Shown here one piece after another: positions 46,201 to 55,650 of a stretch of 64,000 nt of DNA. The notes beneath the pieces were generated by a model, which had not been told where the DNA came from, did no database searches, and worked only from the letters and a program-made list of their open reading frames with translations. A program made the translations under genes and the position numbers. The DNA is taken from assembly GCA_963924555.1 (NCBI GenBank), contig OZ004581.1, forward strand, positions 1,612,001-1,676,000, written 5' to 3'. Origin of the DNA: Crambe crambe. Taxonomy: Eukaryota; Porifera; Demospongiae; Poecilosclerida; Crambeidae. Within the stretch, counting starts at the first letter, position 1, and the number at the start of each line of letters is the position of its first letter.

Positions 46201-48568
46201 GATAATGCTTGCAAAGCCCTAGTTTCTCGAGAAGATTGCAAACTTCTGGATTGTTTTTGAAAACTGAAGAAGGATTTGTAACTATAGTGTTGATTTGTTT
46301 TGTCGTTCCCAGTACACTCTTAAGTGAGTGAGGATGCTTTGTCTTACTTGAAGGTAAAGGCCGCTCCTCTTGATTGACTCGAATAGAAGAGGTCATCAAT
46401 GAATGGAGATCTGCTTTGAATGTCTCCAAAGTAGAACCACGAATTAGGTATGCATTTAGCGACTTAAGGAGATCTGGTTCAAGGGGTGGTTGAAGATGCA
46501 TCATTATTTCACCAATATAGCGCAAAAGTTCTATACATGCAATTGAACAATGATCACCCACTGCCAGGTGGAATAAATAAGCTTGAAGATGCAGAGGTTG
46601 CTTTTTCAAATATTTATTGAATTTTATTCTCTGCTCAGAGAACTGTTTTTGCAAAGACTCCAGGTCTTCCACTGAAATAGGTTTAAGTGTTATAACACCA
46701 TCAAAATTAGCATTCTGGTATGGATACACTAGGATAGTAATGAGGACATTTTCATACTTCAGCCTATAGTGACACTGCAAATGATGAATTGCCATAGAAA
46801 TATTTATTGCAAGTGTTTTAGGAGAGTAAGATAATTCAGCATTCCTTGCATCTACCAATACTTCTTTCAGAAAGATTATAAAGCTTTCCAAGTCTGTGAT
46901 ATGATGAGAATATTTTGATGCAGAACTCGATTTATCAGAAGTGACTAGTTGACTCGGCTCACTTTCTTCCACTAGTAGCCTAAAGAGGACTTTCACATCA
47001 GAAGATGTTAACCTAGACTTCATCAATGCTTGTATCTGACCACTGATCTTACACTGTGCTTCAAGCTTGCTGATGACTTCACCAAATAATCTTTCCTCTA
47101 AAATCCATGATTTAGGAGATATCTGGAGAAGTTCACATATCTTGCTTTCTACCCTTTGAACTTTTTCATCAGCGTGTTTTATTTTTTCTGATTGGGCTCT
47201 ATTTAAATCTCTGAGCTTTTGTACCTCTTCTTTTTGAGTATGGAATTCTTCCTTCAACTTTGCATTTCTCTCCTTTTCCAAATCTCTTTCCTGTTCTAGA
47301 TTCTTGGCTTTCCTTGCTTGTTCTTCTTTCCTCTTTTCATGAATCTGCTCCAATTCATGGAGCTTGTATGATTCAGGAGATATTTGGAGAAATTTATATA
47401 CCTGACTTTCTAGCATTTGAATCTTTTCATCAGCATGTTTTATCTGTGCTGATTGAACTTTGTCTAATTCTCCAAGCTTTTGTACCTTTTTTTCTTGAGC
47501 ATGGAGTTCTTCCTTCAGCTTTGTACATCTTTCCATTGCCAAATTTCTTTCCTTTTCTAGATTCTTGGCTTTCTTTGCTTGCTCTTCTTTCTTCCTTTCC
47601 TGAATTTGCTCCAATTCTTCAAATTTGTGGAGCTTGTATGATTCAGGAGATATTTGGAGAAGTTTACATATCTCACTTTCTAGCCTTTGAATCTTTTTAT
47701 CAGAACATTTTATTTGTTCTGATCGAGCTTGATCCAGCTTCTGTACCTTTTTTTCTTGAGCATGGAGTTCTTCCTTCAGCTTTATATTTCTCTCCATTGC
47801 CAAATCTCTTTCCTTTTCTAGATTCTTGGCTTTCTTTGCTTGTTCTGCTTTTTCAATCTGTTCCAATTTATATATCTGACTTTCTAGCCTTTGAATCTTT
47901 TCATCGGCATGTTTTATCTGTGCTGATTGAACTTTGTCAAATTCTCCAAGCTTTTGTACCTTTTTTTCTTCAGCACGGAGTTCTTCCTTCAGCTTTGTAC
48001 ATCTTTCCATTGCCAAATCTCTTTCCTTTTCTAGATTCTTGGCTTTCTTTGCTTGTTCTACTTTCCTTCTCTCCTGAATTTGCTCCAATTCTTCAAATTT
48101 GTGGAGCTTGTATGATTCAGGAGATATTTGGAGAAGTTTACATATCTGACTTTCCAACCTTTGAATCTTTTTATCAGCATGTTTTATCTGTGCTGATTGA
48201 GTTTTATCTAATTCTCCAAGCTTTTTTACCCTTTCTTCTTGAGATCTAAGTTCTTCTTTAAGCTTCACATTTCTCTCTTTTTCAATATCTCTCTCCTCCA
48301 GATTCTGTTTCCTTTCTTCTTCTTCTTTCTTTGTTTCTTCGATTGTTTCCGATTCATCAACTTTAAAGAGCTTATGAAGAGCTCTTATTTCAACTGGATG
48401 TTTTGCTGCTCCTTCAAGCTGGGAAAATGAATTAGTGTCTCCTTTGAGGAGATTTAATGATGCTTTAGAATGCACCCCTAACTTCTCCAACTCTGACAGC
48501 CAGAATGAAGTCTTATCCAGTCCTACTTCACGGAGATGGGAAGCTAGTTCAGATTTTCCATTCATCAT
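43208..48568 (-). CDS. VLIG/GVIN-type GTPase, copy 2, with coiled-coil insertion and short C-terminus
   Basis: Uninterrupted 1786-residue frame from ATGATG at 48568 to TAG. The N-terminal module (residues 8-70; VGLDKTSFWLSELEKLGV) and G domain match copy 1: P-loop GLQSTGKST near 1418, GRCTRGAFMQL, then DTEG near 1470. Two differences stand out. First, residues about 76-490 are a highly charged coiled coil of about five repeats (ERDLAMERCTKLKEEL ... KHADEKIQRLESQI ... LLQISPESYKLHKFEEL) absent from copy 1. Second, it stops at KFESRY, where copy 1 goes on for about 670 more residues including its Cys/His module. An acidic Ser/Asp repeat (DDSSDDSDEDEF, twice) lies near residue 850. Loss of the C-terminal part may alter or abolish function. 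Confidence 0.85.
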   Translation of the reverse strand: MMNGKSELASHLREVGLDKTSFWLSELEKLGVHSKASLNLLKGDTNSFSQLEGAAKHPVEIRALHKLFKVDESETIEETKKEEEERKQNLEERDIEKERNVKLKEELRSQEERVKKLGELDKTQSAQIKHADKKIQRLESQICKLLQISPESYKLHKFEELEQIQERRKVEQAKKAKNLEKERDLAMERCTKLKEELRAEEKKVQKLGEFDKVQSAQIKHADEKIQRLESQIYKLEQIEKAEQAKKAKNLEKERDLAMERNIKLKEELHAQEKKVQKLDQARSEQIKCSDKKIQRLESEICKLLQISPESYKLHKFEELEQIQERKKEEQAKKAKNLEKERNLAMERCTKLKEELHAQEKKVQKLGELDKVQSAQIKHADEKIQMLESQVYKFLQISPESYKLHELEQIHEKRKEEQARKAKNLEQERDLEKERNAKLKEEFHTQKEEVQKLRDLNRAQSEKIKHADEKVQRVESKICELLQISPKSWILEERLFGEVISKLEAQCKISGQIQALMKSRLTSSDVKVLFRLLVEESEPSQLVTSDKSSSASKYSHHITDLESFIIFLKEVLVDARNAELSYSPKTLAINISMAIHHLQCHYRLKYENVLITILVYPYQNANFDGVITLKPISVEDLESLQKQFSEQRIKFNKYLKKQPLHLQAYLFHLAVGDHCSIACIELLRYIGEIMMHLQPPLEPDLLKSLNAYLIRGSTLETFKADLHSLMTSSIRVNQEERPLPSSKTKHPHSLKSVLGTTKQINTIVTNPSSVFKNNPEVCNLLEKLGLCKHYPKGLRMQDALCIRPEPLRLSLKETPPTDPKQLPFLILQKLMSYDSLCRSELMSAGKRDLYSSHYKDDSSDDSDEDEFSDSSDDSDEDEFGVNSNGIHPVDSLLALILCSDDFLRQDLFSRLAKCQLAVPFLLPDPFTKQLTLPLWAMRSIIKEWKCTNEDGEIVQQTHPIVSYEMPIVSFMRFGKHQKYGASKSKILNEVISDSNCDHFFHRDCPGGQRHHLFGEGLVDMCWYLPAGKPSDTFPDAVTFLNLHGDGRDHLVQSRFLSQISSMCFILLTEEDLKFESEAVEIFCSSPSGMTILNDADKIPALASLKKAIPRPHIINLSRKNSSQISFLICKRIKKNMEKLNKSIETICNGIREEGILVDESSNPCKNGINLAKGLMNIVTISKEKEPNLKDAMLPLQGSDMWKAWAANEKELYRQTQRGKKKVNHYTADIQSDKRSIRDKQLGHINSLTSLMESFIVSLLQLRESSNTTLRYYFLKCLKLELDNLSREKISEMKHQYKSVRIELSAKDDSDEGEVKFKSDKLKKELENLQEDSFGLEHLFRELGQVYEAALESGDYGKNLSCLPKVAAELFIDGYPLELMDGDAAHVPLLWVTAVLRSAVEMLGDPKIFVLSVLGLQSTGKSTMLNTAFGLQFNVSAGRCTRGAFMQLLSLDEELRQRIKCEYVLVVDTEGLRAPELDPLKTQKHDNELATFVIGLANTTLINIYGEVAGDMDDILQISVHAFLRMIQVKFNPSCQFVHQNAGASIYCERNKFTQKLDQIILDAAREENCEGQFKSFNDVIKFNDQTDVHHFPGLWKGDPPMAPVNRGYSQSAQMLKKHIIECIYSRATEKDAGYLYLSSFVVKINDLWVSLLKEKFVFCFKNTLEIIVYNSLETAYSKWEWTFTEAMLKWEQKVEDEICAAPLRDVPALVEDKCRKLEPYVSEQIKPLKYQMNEFFNGKESDILVQWKAMFERRLKIHSLELKLLTEQHCVKLGKSREAITKFESRY
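47100..48340 (-). repeat. Coiled-coil-coding tandem repeat in VLIG copy 2
   Basis: About five units of roughly 210-270 bases, each with a Lys/Glu-rich helix and most with SPESYKLHKFEELEQI. One unit (about 47870) lacks the SPESYKLHKFEEL part. Antisense open frames here (for example 47260-48249, plus) are artefacts of the repeat composition. Confidence 0.8.
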
Positions 48569-49785
48569 CCTATTATCAACCAGAAGACTAATGAATTATA
48601 TCAATTACAAATTTTGTATCAGTTGAGTAAGCTATACACTGTAGAAAAATATAATGAAGTTGGAGCATGTGCAATATGCACCCGCTAAGCGGTACTACCT
48701 ACCTACTACAATTTCACTGAGTCATGGCTTGAGAGTCAGCTTGCTTGTTGCGTTTGCTTGCTGAATTATATATTAGCTAGACATCGGTTGTGCTATAGTG
48801 TATACTGTATTTGAAGCCAGCATTCACTCCACATACACGCATGTGTGAATGCATCATCCATGCACAGAAAGGGTTAAGCAATGAATCATTAGTTCGTTTG
48901 TATTGGTTAGACACAAGGCAGCTGTAGCTAATTGCACGTCATACTTACCTTACTTTGAGTGGGAAATACTCAAGGCTTTTGATGGAAGTACTGTACTGAT
49001 CCTTGAAATCTCACCTATTAATTTTCATGAAGCTAGCTGCAAGGCTACAGTTACAGGCTATTATGTATCTAGTAGTAGACATTGATATGGGCCTAAAATT
49101 GGTGTGTCTTGATTTGACTATGAGCAGTCAAGCATTATAATGAGTGCTCGCATTCGACTTCATCCTTCTGTTATCTCAACTTCCATGCTCACTCGACATT
49201 TTGTTCAAAATGTTTTTTTAAACTAGCTTCCACTTCAGAATGCAAGATCAGGTGGAGAATTAGACCCTATTGGCTTGCACCAGGCTATGGCAAAATGCAG
49301 AAAATGTACTGTTAACTAGCTATGTACAGTTAGTCTCACATGCACATGTGTAAAGTTATGACATGCACATATATTGCAACAAAGGTAAAAACTTCTGAAA
49401 CCTCGGACTTAAAATATTTACAAAAACTTGGTGCCTTGGCACATAGCTAATAGACTGGCTGTGTGCATTATCATTCAGTGACACCTGTCACTGAGCTGGT
49501 GGAATCTTTTTTTTTTGTTGCAAGTAGCTATGGAGGACTAAAGATCTAATTGTAGCTACCTTGAAAAAGAAAATTAATTCAAACTCTGCTTATTTTTCTC
49601 TGTTTGTTTCATAAGCTAATTTTATGAGAACTAATTTTATAGAAAATTAATTATTTACCTTGTACAATATAAATTAAGCTGTAACAACAAAAATAGAAAA
49701 TATTATCTAATGAAAATTCCAGATTTATGGTATATCATTGTTAATCCAGCTAGCTATGTATGTAGCATGCTTATATATATACAGG
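48569..49785. other. Intergenic between VLIG copy 2 and the P-like element
   Basis: No gene seen. A 5' splice acceptor (GATAATAG) lies directly before the VLIG ATG, so a non-coding 5' exon may fall here. A 31-base segment at 49606-49636 (TTTGTTTCATAAGCTAATTT...) is the complement of a repeat near 20869-20905. Confidence 0.4.
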
Positions 49786-49948
49786 GCCATAGCATAGATA
49801 ATCTATACTACGTACACGGGATTGGAAACGGCTGGATTAACCCTCTCAATCCTTGACCCGGATTTAATCACGTGCGTTTACGTTATTCGATTAACCCTTA
49901 TTAAAATTGGCGCGCAAGATTGACTGGTTTGCGGTACGGTTGTTCTGA

Positions 49949-51085
49949 ATGGCTACTCTTCTTGTTACAATTGAAACTTCTCCTAGTGCGAGTGATATAT
50001 GCGACGTGGAAGATGCAAATGAGCTACCTATCCCCGCTAAGGATCCTCGATATTCAGGTGAACTTAGCTATGTCCAGTATTAATTATTTGGCATAGAGCA
50101 AGCTAGCTAAAATTATCTTGTTACTGTTGGCAAGCTAGTTAAATTAACTAAGGATTGGTACTTATAGGAATATACATATTAAAAGCCGCTTGCAAGGTCA
50201 TAGAAGATGATGAATGTTTCTCAGTTGAAGCAGAAGGAATGAAAATTTGTCTTTCTTCAGCCAGAAAGTTGAGGGAGTACATTGAAAAGAATAGTTCAGA
50301 AGAAAAAGTAATTGAATTTACAGAATGGACCATTGTACGTAAAGCTACCAAAGCTTCATTGGACCAGGTAGTTTTATGGTCGCATTTCCACCATTTTCGT
50401 TGCAGTGATAGTTTCAAGGAAAAGTGGAAAACATTTTTGTCTTATTCTGCATTAACCGATTCTTCTATATTTTATCAGACTCTTACTACTCGTATTTTAG
50501 ACTATATAATATTAGATTCATTCCCAATTCCTACTGAAACCCCTTTCCCTGATTCAAGTGTCAATAATTTGACGTATGAAGAGGAAAATGCTATCAGATA
50601 CGTAGGTGGTTACATCATCAAAACATTGAAGAAGCAAAACTGTGACACTATAGATGTAGCTTTGAATGATTTGGTGGATGAAGATGGTAGTGGAGAAGCT
50701 GATGAATCAGGAGAGTGGGTGGGCAGTGTTGATAGGGGGGGGTTTGATTTACATTAGTGATCCTGCATTTGCTTTGTTATGTTCAATCGAGTATGCTTTG
50801 AGAAGAGAGTTAAATGTCCAGGCTGCACACACTATGGATGACAATTACCGCAAGAAGATGAAGGAATCAATTGAAAGTGATGAAGACGTGCAGTTCAACT
50901 GGACAATGGTTTCTGTTGAAATGGATGATGAAGTGTCGGAAAAAATTTTAGACCTAATTATAGATAAATGGATTACCATTCGTGGATTTTCATTTGCGAG
51001 TTCAGTGATGGAAATGTATAAAATGGAGACCAAGCAAGGGACCCAGAAGGCGAAGAGATTGCGACATGATGTTACTCAAAAATAA
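49949..51085 (+). CDS. Second gene of the P-like element, unknown function, one frameshift
   Basis: Exon 1 49949-50057 (ATG; MATLLVTIETSPSASDICDV), intron of 110 bases, exon 2 from 50168 to a stop at 51083-51085, about 345 residues. Exon 2 reads LWSHFHHFRCSDSFKEKW, then YEEENAIRYVGGYIIKTLKK and GEWVGSVDRGG. The frame then shifts within eight G's at 50735-50742; with seven it continues LIYISDPAFALLCSIEYALR, a motif I associate with other animal transposon ORFs (VGGY ... DRGGL ... D) but cannot name. The shift may be a sequencing error or real decay. Its 3' end faces the transposase 3' end about 220 bases away, inside the same inverted repeats. Confidence 0.6.
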
Positions 51086-51307
51086 AATCCACAATCCACT
51101 TTGCATTATTCTTTTACATGCACCGGGACATCCAGGTGTGCACCAACCAGTTGCAAAGACACTTTTTATTTCATGCCTTTCATGCTTTTCCTTTTTTTTT
51201 CTTTTTTTTTCTTTTTTTAACCGGCTTTTATAAAAGCCACTAAGTTAACAAAAGATTCACTTTTTTTCTTTCAAAGTATAATGTGGATGAATAAATAAAT
51301 TAGGACA

Positions 51308-54174
51308 TTAATTATTGACTTTTCTTCTCTTGCAGAGAGGTTGATTAAGCATATCATGCTGAAATTCAGTCTTTCTTCCCCGGCAATTTCCTGTGATATC
51401 ATCCAACCATATTCCATCAACAATCCTGATTGTTTCAGTACTCTTTATAGCTTCCGCTACTGTAGGATTATCATTTGTTGACCCTTTTTGACGCAGCTTC
51501 CCAAAATGTTTTTCTAAAATGTCCTGATTTAGTTTGGAACTCAAGAATATGGTGACATCAGGTATCTCCATGATGCACGGAAGTAATTCCATGAATGAGT
51601 GAGCTAGCATTATGGTAATTATTATTGCATATGCATTATGTTTTACAATGCAACCTACTAGTTATGTGTATGCCATCCAACGTTTCTTGGCTAAGAAGCA
51701 TTCTCTTTTTTTCACCTTTTTTAAACCCTTTCCTTTCTTCCACAGATTTTTCCCACTGATTGAAATAGGGAAGGAGCTCTTCTTTCAGAAACTTTAAAGG
51801 TAGGTATTGATTGTGCCATGAGTTAATAAAAAATGTAAAGTTATCATTCACATTACCTTGATGCGAAAATCATTTTTACTCCTGTAAGGGTTCATAAATG
51901 GTTTCCTCTCGTGTTTTCCTTTGGTATACGAGGAAACATTTAGGCAGTCAAAGAATTTATCCATTAGAGAGAGAAAAAGAGATGTTTCTGATGCTTCTTC
52001 CCCCCCAGTGAGGGCCAAAGCTTGAGCAACACTTTCACTCAGAACCTATAGATATTTAGTATATAGAGCTATATTATACATGCATAGCTAGTTGTGTTAT
52101 ATAATACCTGAGCAGCTAGATCCACCCTCATTTTCGAAAAATTGTTCAAATAGATATGCTCATACTTCAATTTATGTGCTATGGACAGTCCAGGAGTTGA
52201 TGTAATTGTACCAGTATTTCTTTTATACAACTGACTGATGTGGTCCCACTTCAGGGATTTACCACAGCACTGCATGAAATGACAAAACAGAATGACAAGG
52301 CAACTTCAAATAGCTATATGCATGTATATAAAGCTGCATGTGTATAAAGCTCACCCACAAGTTCCTCTTTTTGCTAGCAAGGCAGTTCCTAGCAGTCTTC
52401 AAGAGGTGTGGAGGGTCTGATATAAAGAAAATTTCTCCTGACATGTAAACATTGGTGGTCTTGTAGACCAGCTCTTCTTTGAAGGAGTGCATGGCAAACA
52501 TTTTTCGATTGCACTTTGCGCCATCACAAGTAACGGCTAGAACTTTGAAGTCCATTAGTGATAACCGTTCAATCGTCCGCCAGAGTAATGAAAATAATTC
52601 ATAGGCTTTGAGAGTTTTTACGGGAAATAGGGCATATGGGAAATGGAGCCCAGTTACCAGTCCTCTCAGCATGAAAACTACAATAGACCTATAAATTGTT
52701 GTAATAAGCTTATTATTAGTAGCTATAGTTATTCTTATTTCCCAGATTACCAATTAACTACTCATTGTATATATAATTACTTAGCCAAAGAGCGCCTTGG
52801 AACATGATCCTGAATCTGGTATTGATTTTCATAATCAAGTAGGTGAGTGCCTATATCGTCTAGCTGAACAAAGCCAGTCAAACTCCCAGTAAACTTATTG
52901 AATATCAATCCTTCCTTTATGTACATTTCATCCACCAATAAGCACAGGTTTTTGGCCAAGGATGGTGATGGCTTTGTTTGCTCCACCAATCTGAGGAGCT
53001 GTTGATCTACTGCTGTGGAGAATCCAGTGGAAGAAGGGACAAAATGCCGATAGTCTCTGAGTGTCCTGCCAGAAGGCAGCTCAATGATACCAGATTTTCG
53101 CAATGTTTCGTATGCACCACTGGACCTGTAATGAAGATAGAGACACCACTTGATGACAAGTGGATGCCAGCGCATTGATCTTTTGCTCTTTAGCGTCATT
53201 GCTTTTAATTGCTGACTCCAAAAAATATGCTTGAAGGAGTCTTCTGCATGCGTTGAAAGAACTTTCGTGGAGTACTGTTCCATCAAAGCCTTCATGTCAG
53301 CATCAATTTCGGTGCACAGAGGTAAGCTTTGCCTCTCGAAAGATCGTGCGATGATGTCCTGCAGCCTAGCATATGATCGGTTCTTTTTGTGCAGTAGACT
53401 GTGCATGTTTTTCATACGCTCCGTAAGTTGCTCAGGATTCAAGAACCTGTAATTAGCATGACTGCTGGGAAGACAGATACTATTATCTTTCTTGTTGCAA
53501 CGCCTTAGTGCACACTTTAGGTAGTTTTCTTGATGGATCGAACATTGGTGGCAATGATTTCTTATGCTTGTTCTTTCCAAGAAATACTGGCATTTTGCAT
53601 GCCTAATGCAAGGTGGCTCATGTCTGTCATCCACATATGCTGTTATTAGGCCTATTATTGTATAATGATCATAGCTAGTAAGTAATGATTACACATTATT
53701 TATATTAATTATACCTTCAGCATTTGTAAAAATACCACCATGTGCCTTCATTTCAATCACTTGTGAGTATTTTGACAGGTCATTGCCAGTGCAGTAATGA
53801 TAAGTATCAATTCTGCTAAGTAGTTCTAGTAATGCTTCTTTCCTTTCAATTGTGGGAGGAAGAGGCTCCAAAGAAGAAGGGAGGCTGATCTCTCCAAGTG
53901 GTGGAACAGTAACACTCCATTTCAACTCTTTGTTGATATCCACTTCTATAGTCATCATTGCTCTAGAGTTGAACTTGCAGACTTGAATCATGTCATTAAG
54001 CTCAGGGAGCATGCACCATTTCCCCAAGTTTGCACATCTAAGGTCATCCCTTAGACTAAGGAACTTTGAAATTTTGCACGTCTCTAAACTTATGCTTATT
54101 TTCAAAGACTTGGGTCTATGATAGTACTTTCTGTGCCGGCCAAGTCTGAATTTTCTGTAACCCATGATCTGCAA
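51308..54174 (-). CDS. P-element/THAP9-type transposase
   Basis: At least seven exons. The first seen (to 53715; MGYRKFRLGRHRKYYHRPKS, ATG at 54163-54165) has an acceptor before it, so an upstream exon is likely; no clear THAP finger is visible. Exon about 53646-52790 has paired Cys residues (CIRHAKCQYF, CHQCSIH), then MRWHPLVIKWCLYLHYRSSG and LLVDEMYIKEGLIF with a probable catalytic Asp. Next (52690-52360) are FPVKTLKAYELF, VTCDGAKCNRKMF (second Asp) and ISDPPHLLKTARN. Later exons hold KWDHISQLYKRN, ALTGGEEASET (candidate Glu) and DILEKHFGKLRQKGSTND, ending near 51308. These match the RNase H-like core and insertion of P-type transposases. No internal stop was seen, so it may be active. Confidence 0.8.
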
Positions 54175-54795
54175 TGTACATGGGGATTGTAATAATTATT
54201 TATCATACACTTTGAAACTCATATTTTATATTTCAGGTTATGTTATTGTATGGCTAATTATTACAATGCCACCCACTAGCCCTTCTACTCTTATGTCATA
54301 TGGTTGATGAAGATTTTCACACTAAGGAAAGGCAGAAATTGCTTCAGCTCTGGGACTATGTTATTTTATTTCACTTATAAAAAACTAGCCCACCTTTAAT
54401 AGTAGTGGTATAATTTATAGCCTAAGCCATGTAAAATCAAGTGTATAATGTGAATATTATGTTGCTTTGGCAAATTTCAGTACCATATGAGAGAAACTGC
54501 TTCAATACAGTTTTCAAGTAAGTACAACCCATGTGAAACTGCACTTTCATGCTCGCATATATTTTTTTTACTTCACTGATACTTAGTTACTTTAGTGTAC
54601 TTCGTATTTATTTACTCACCCAATTCTATACTCGAGTGCGTAGCGAAAAAATCGCAAACTATAACGGCTGATGCATTGATTCTGCATATCACCAAGCGGG
54701 TCAAGGAATGCGCAAAAATTATTGCATTGTCTCTATGGGCGCACGTGACCCGTTTCCAATCCCGTGTACGTAGTATAGATTATCTATGGCCATAG

Positions 54796-55650
54796 CAAAT
54801 GGTACATGGTCTGGGTGGTCCAGACTAGCCTTGTCCCCCCAGGCTCCCTTTTTAGTTATGATTGTGGGGGGTCTGGTACCTGAAGTCACGGGGGAATAGA
54901 ACTGGGGTAGAACCGTCTAATTGGGCGTGGGCAATTCATGCGTGTGAATTTCTTGCAGCTTGTCACTTCAAAACATGGTCGTTGCTTCTACTATTGTTGC
55001 TTTGGTGGATGTACCCCCCAAGCCTCACCTACTTCATATAGTCATACCCACTTCCTGGCCTGACTACTTCTAAATAGCTTGCTATGGGCCTGTTATAGCC
55101 CCTGTTCTTGCTGTTCAAGTTTTCTTGTAGGCTCTCTTGCTACCTTCAGACGATTATTATATAAGCTTTAGATGCTTCTTTCATTGATTCTCTTGCTCTA
55201 ACTTTCCTTAGTACTATAAGTATTTTAGCCTCTTATAAGTGAATGCTTGCTTGCTAGCCAAGCTGTAAGGTTAAAGGTCATGCGCAAGTGTAACTTGTGA
55301 TTACTTAAGTTGTTGAATAACAATGATTTATTACTACCCAAGGTGGGAATATTTTACGAGGCCGACTGTAGTGACTTTCAATAAAAGAGTGTGCAATAAG
55401 AATTTTTATGTGTTTCAGCCAGGCGGCTGCATATGCTAGTAGGAAGCTGTAATGTGAAGTAACACTCACCACTCACTGCGCATGCGTAGACAAGGTATTG
55501 AATAATGCTATTGAATACAGTGAATTATATTCAACTGCAATGGCAGGAGCGCTGGAATCCACGCATAATATATTAATTATTCTTCATCAATTCATCATGC
55601 AACGATCAGCAAGTTAACTTACAGTAGCTAATGAGGGGATGAAAACATAC
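54796..55650. other. No gene seen
   Basis: Repeat-like sequence. The stretch GGCCTGACTACTTCTAAATA near 55053 resembles 59612-59630. Otherwise AT-rich with no coding signal. Confidence 0.4.

Larger units (their letters stand above)
49793..54788. mobile_element. P-element-like DNA transposon, complete ends, two convergent genes
   Basis: Perfect 38-bp inverted repeats (left 49793-49830, right 54751-54788) begin CATAGATAATCTATACTACG. GCCATAG is duplicated directly outside both ends (49786-49792, 54789-54795), a 7-bp target duplication; classical P elements make 8 bp. Length 4996 bp. It carries a multi-exon P-type transposase on the minus strand from the right side, and a second unrelated gene on the plus strand from the left. 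Identical ends and duplication point to recent insertion. Confidence 0.9.

Noticed and set aside
47260..48249. Long plus-strand frame (329 codons)
   Set aside because: Antisense of the Lys/Glu coiled-coil repeats of VLIG copy 2; its Leu/Pro/Phe-rich repeat is a mirror of that code.
54620..54687. First exon of the P-type transposase (MQNQCISRYSLRFF)
   Set aside because: It has an ATG and a good donor but the phase does not fit the next exon; an intermediate exon would be needed.
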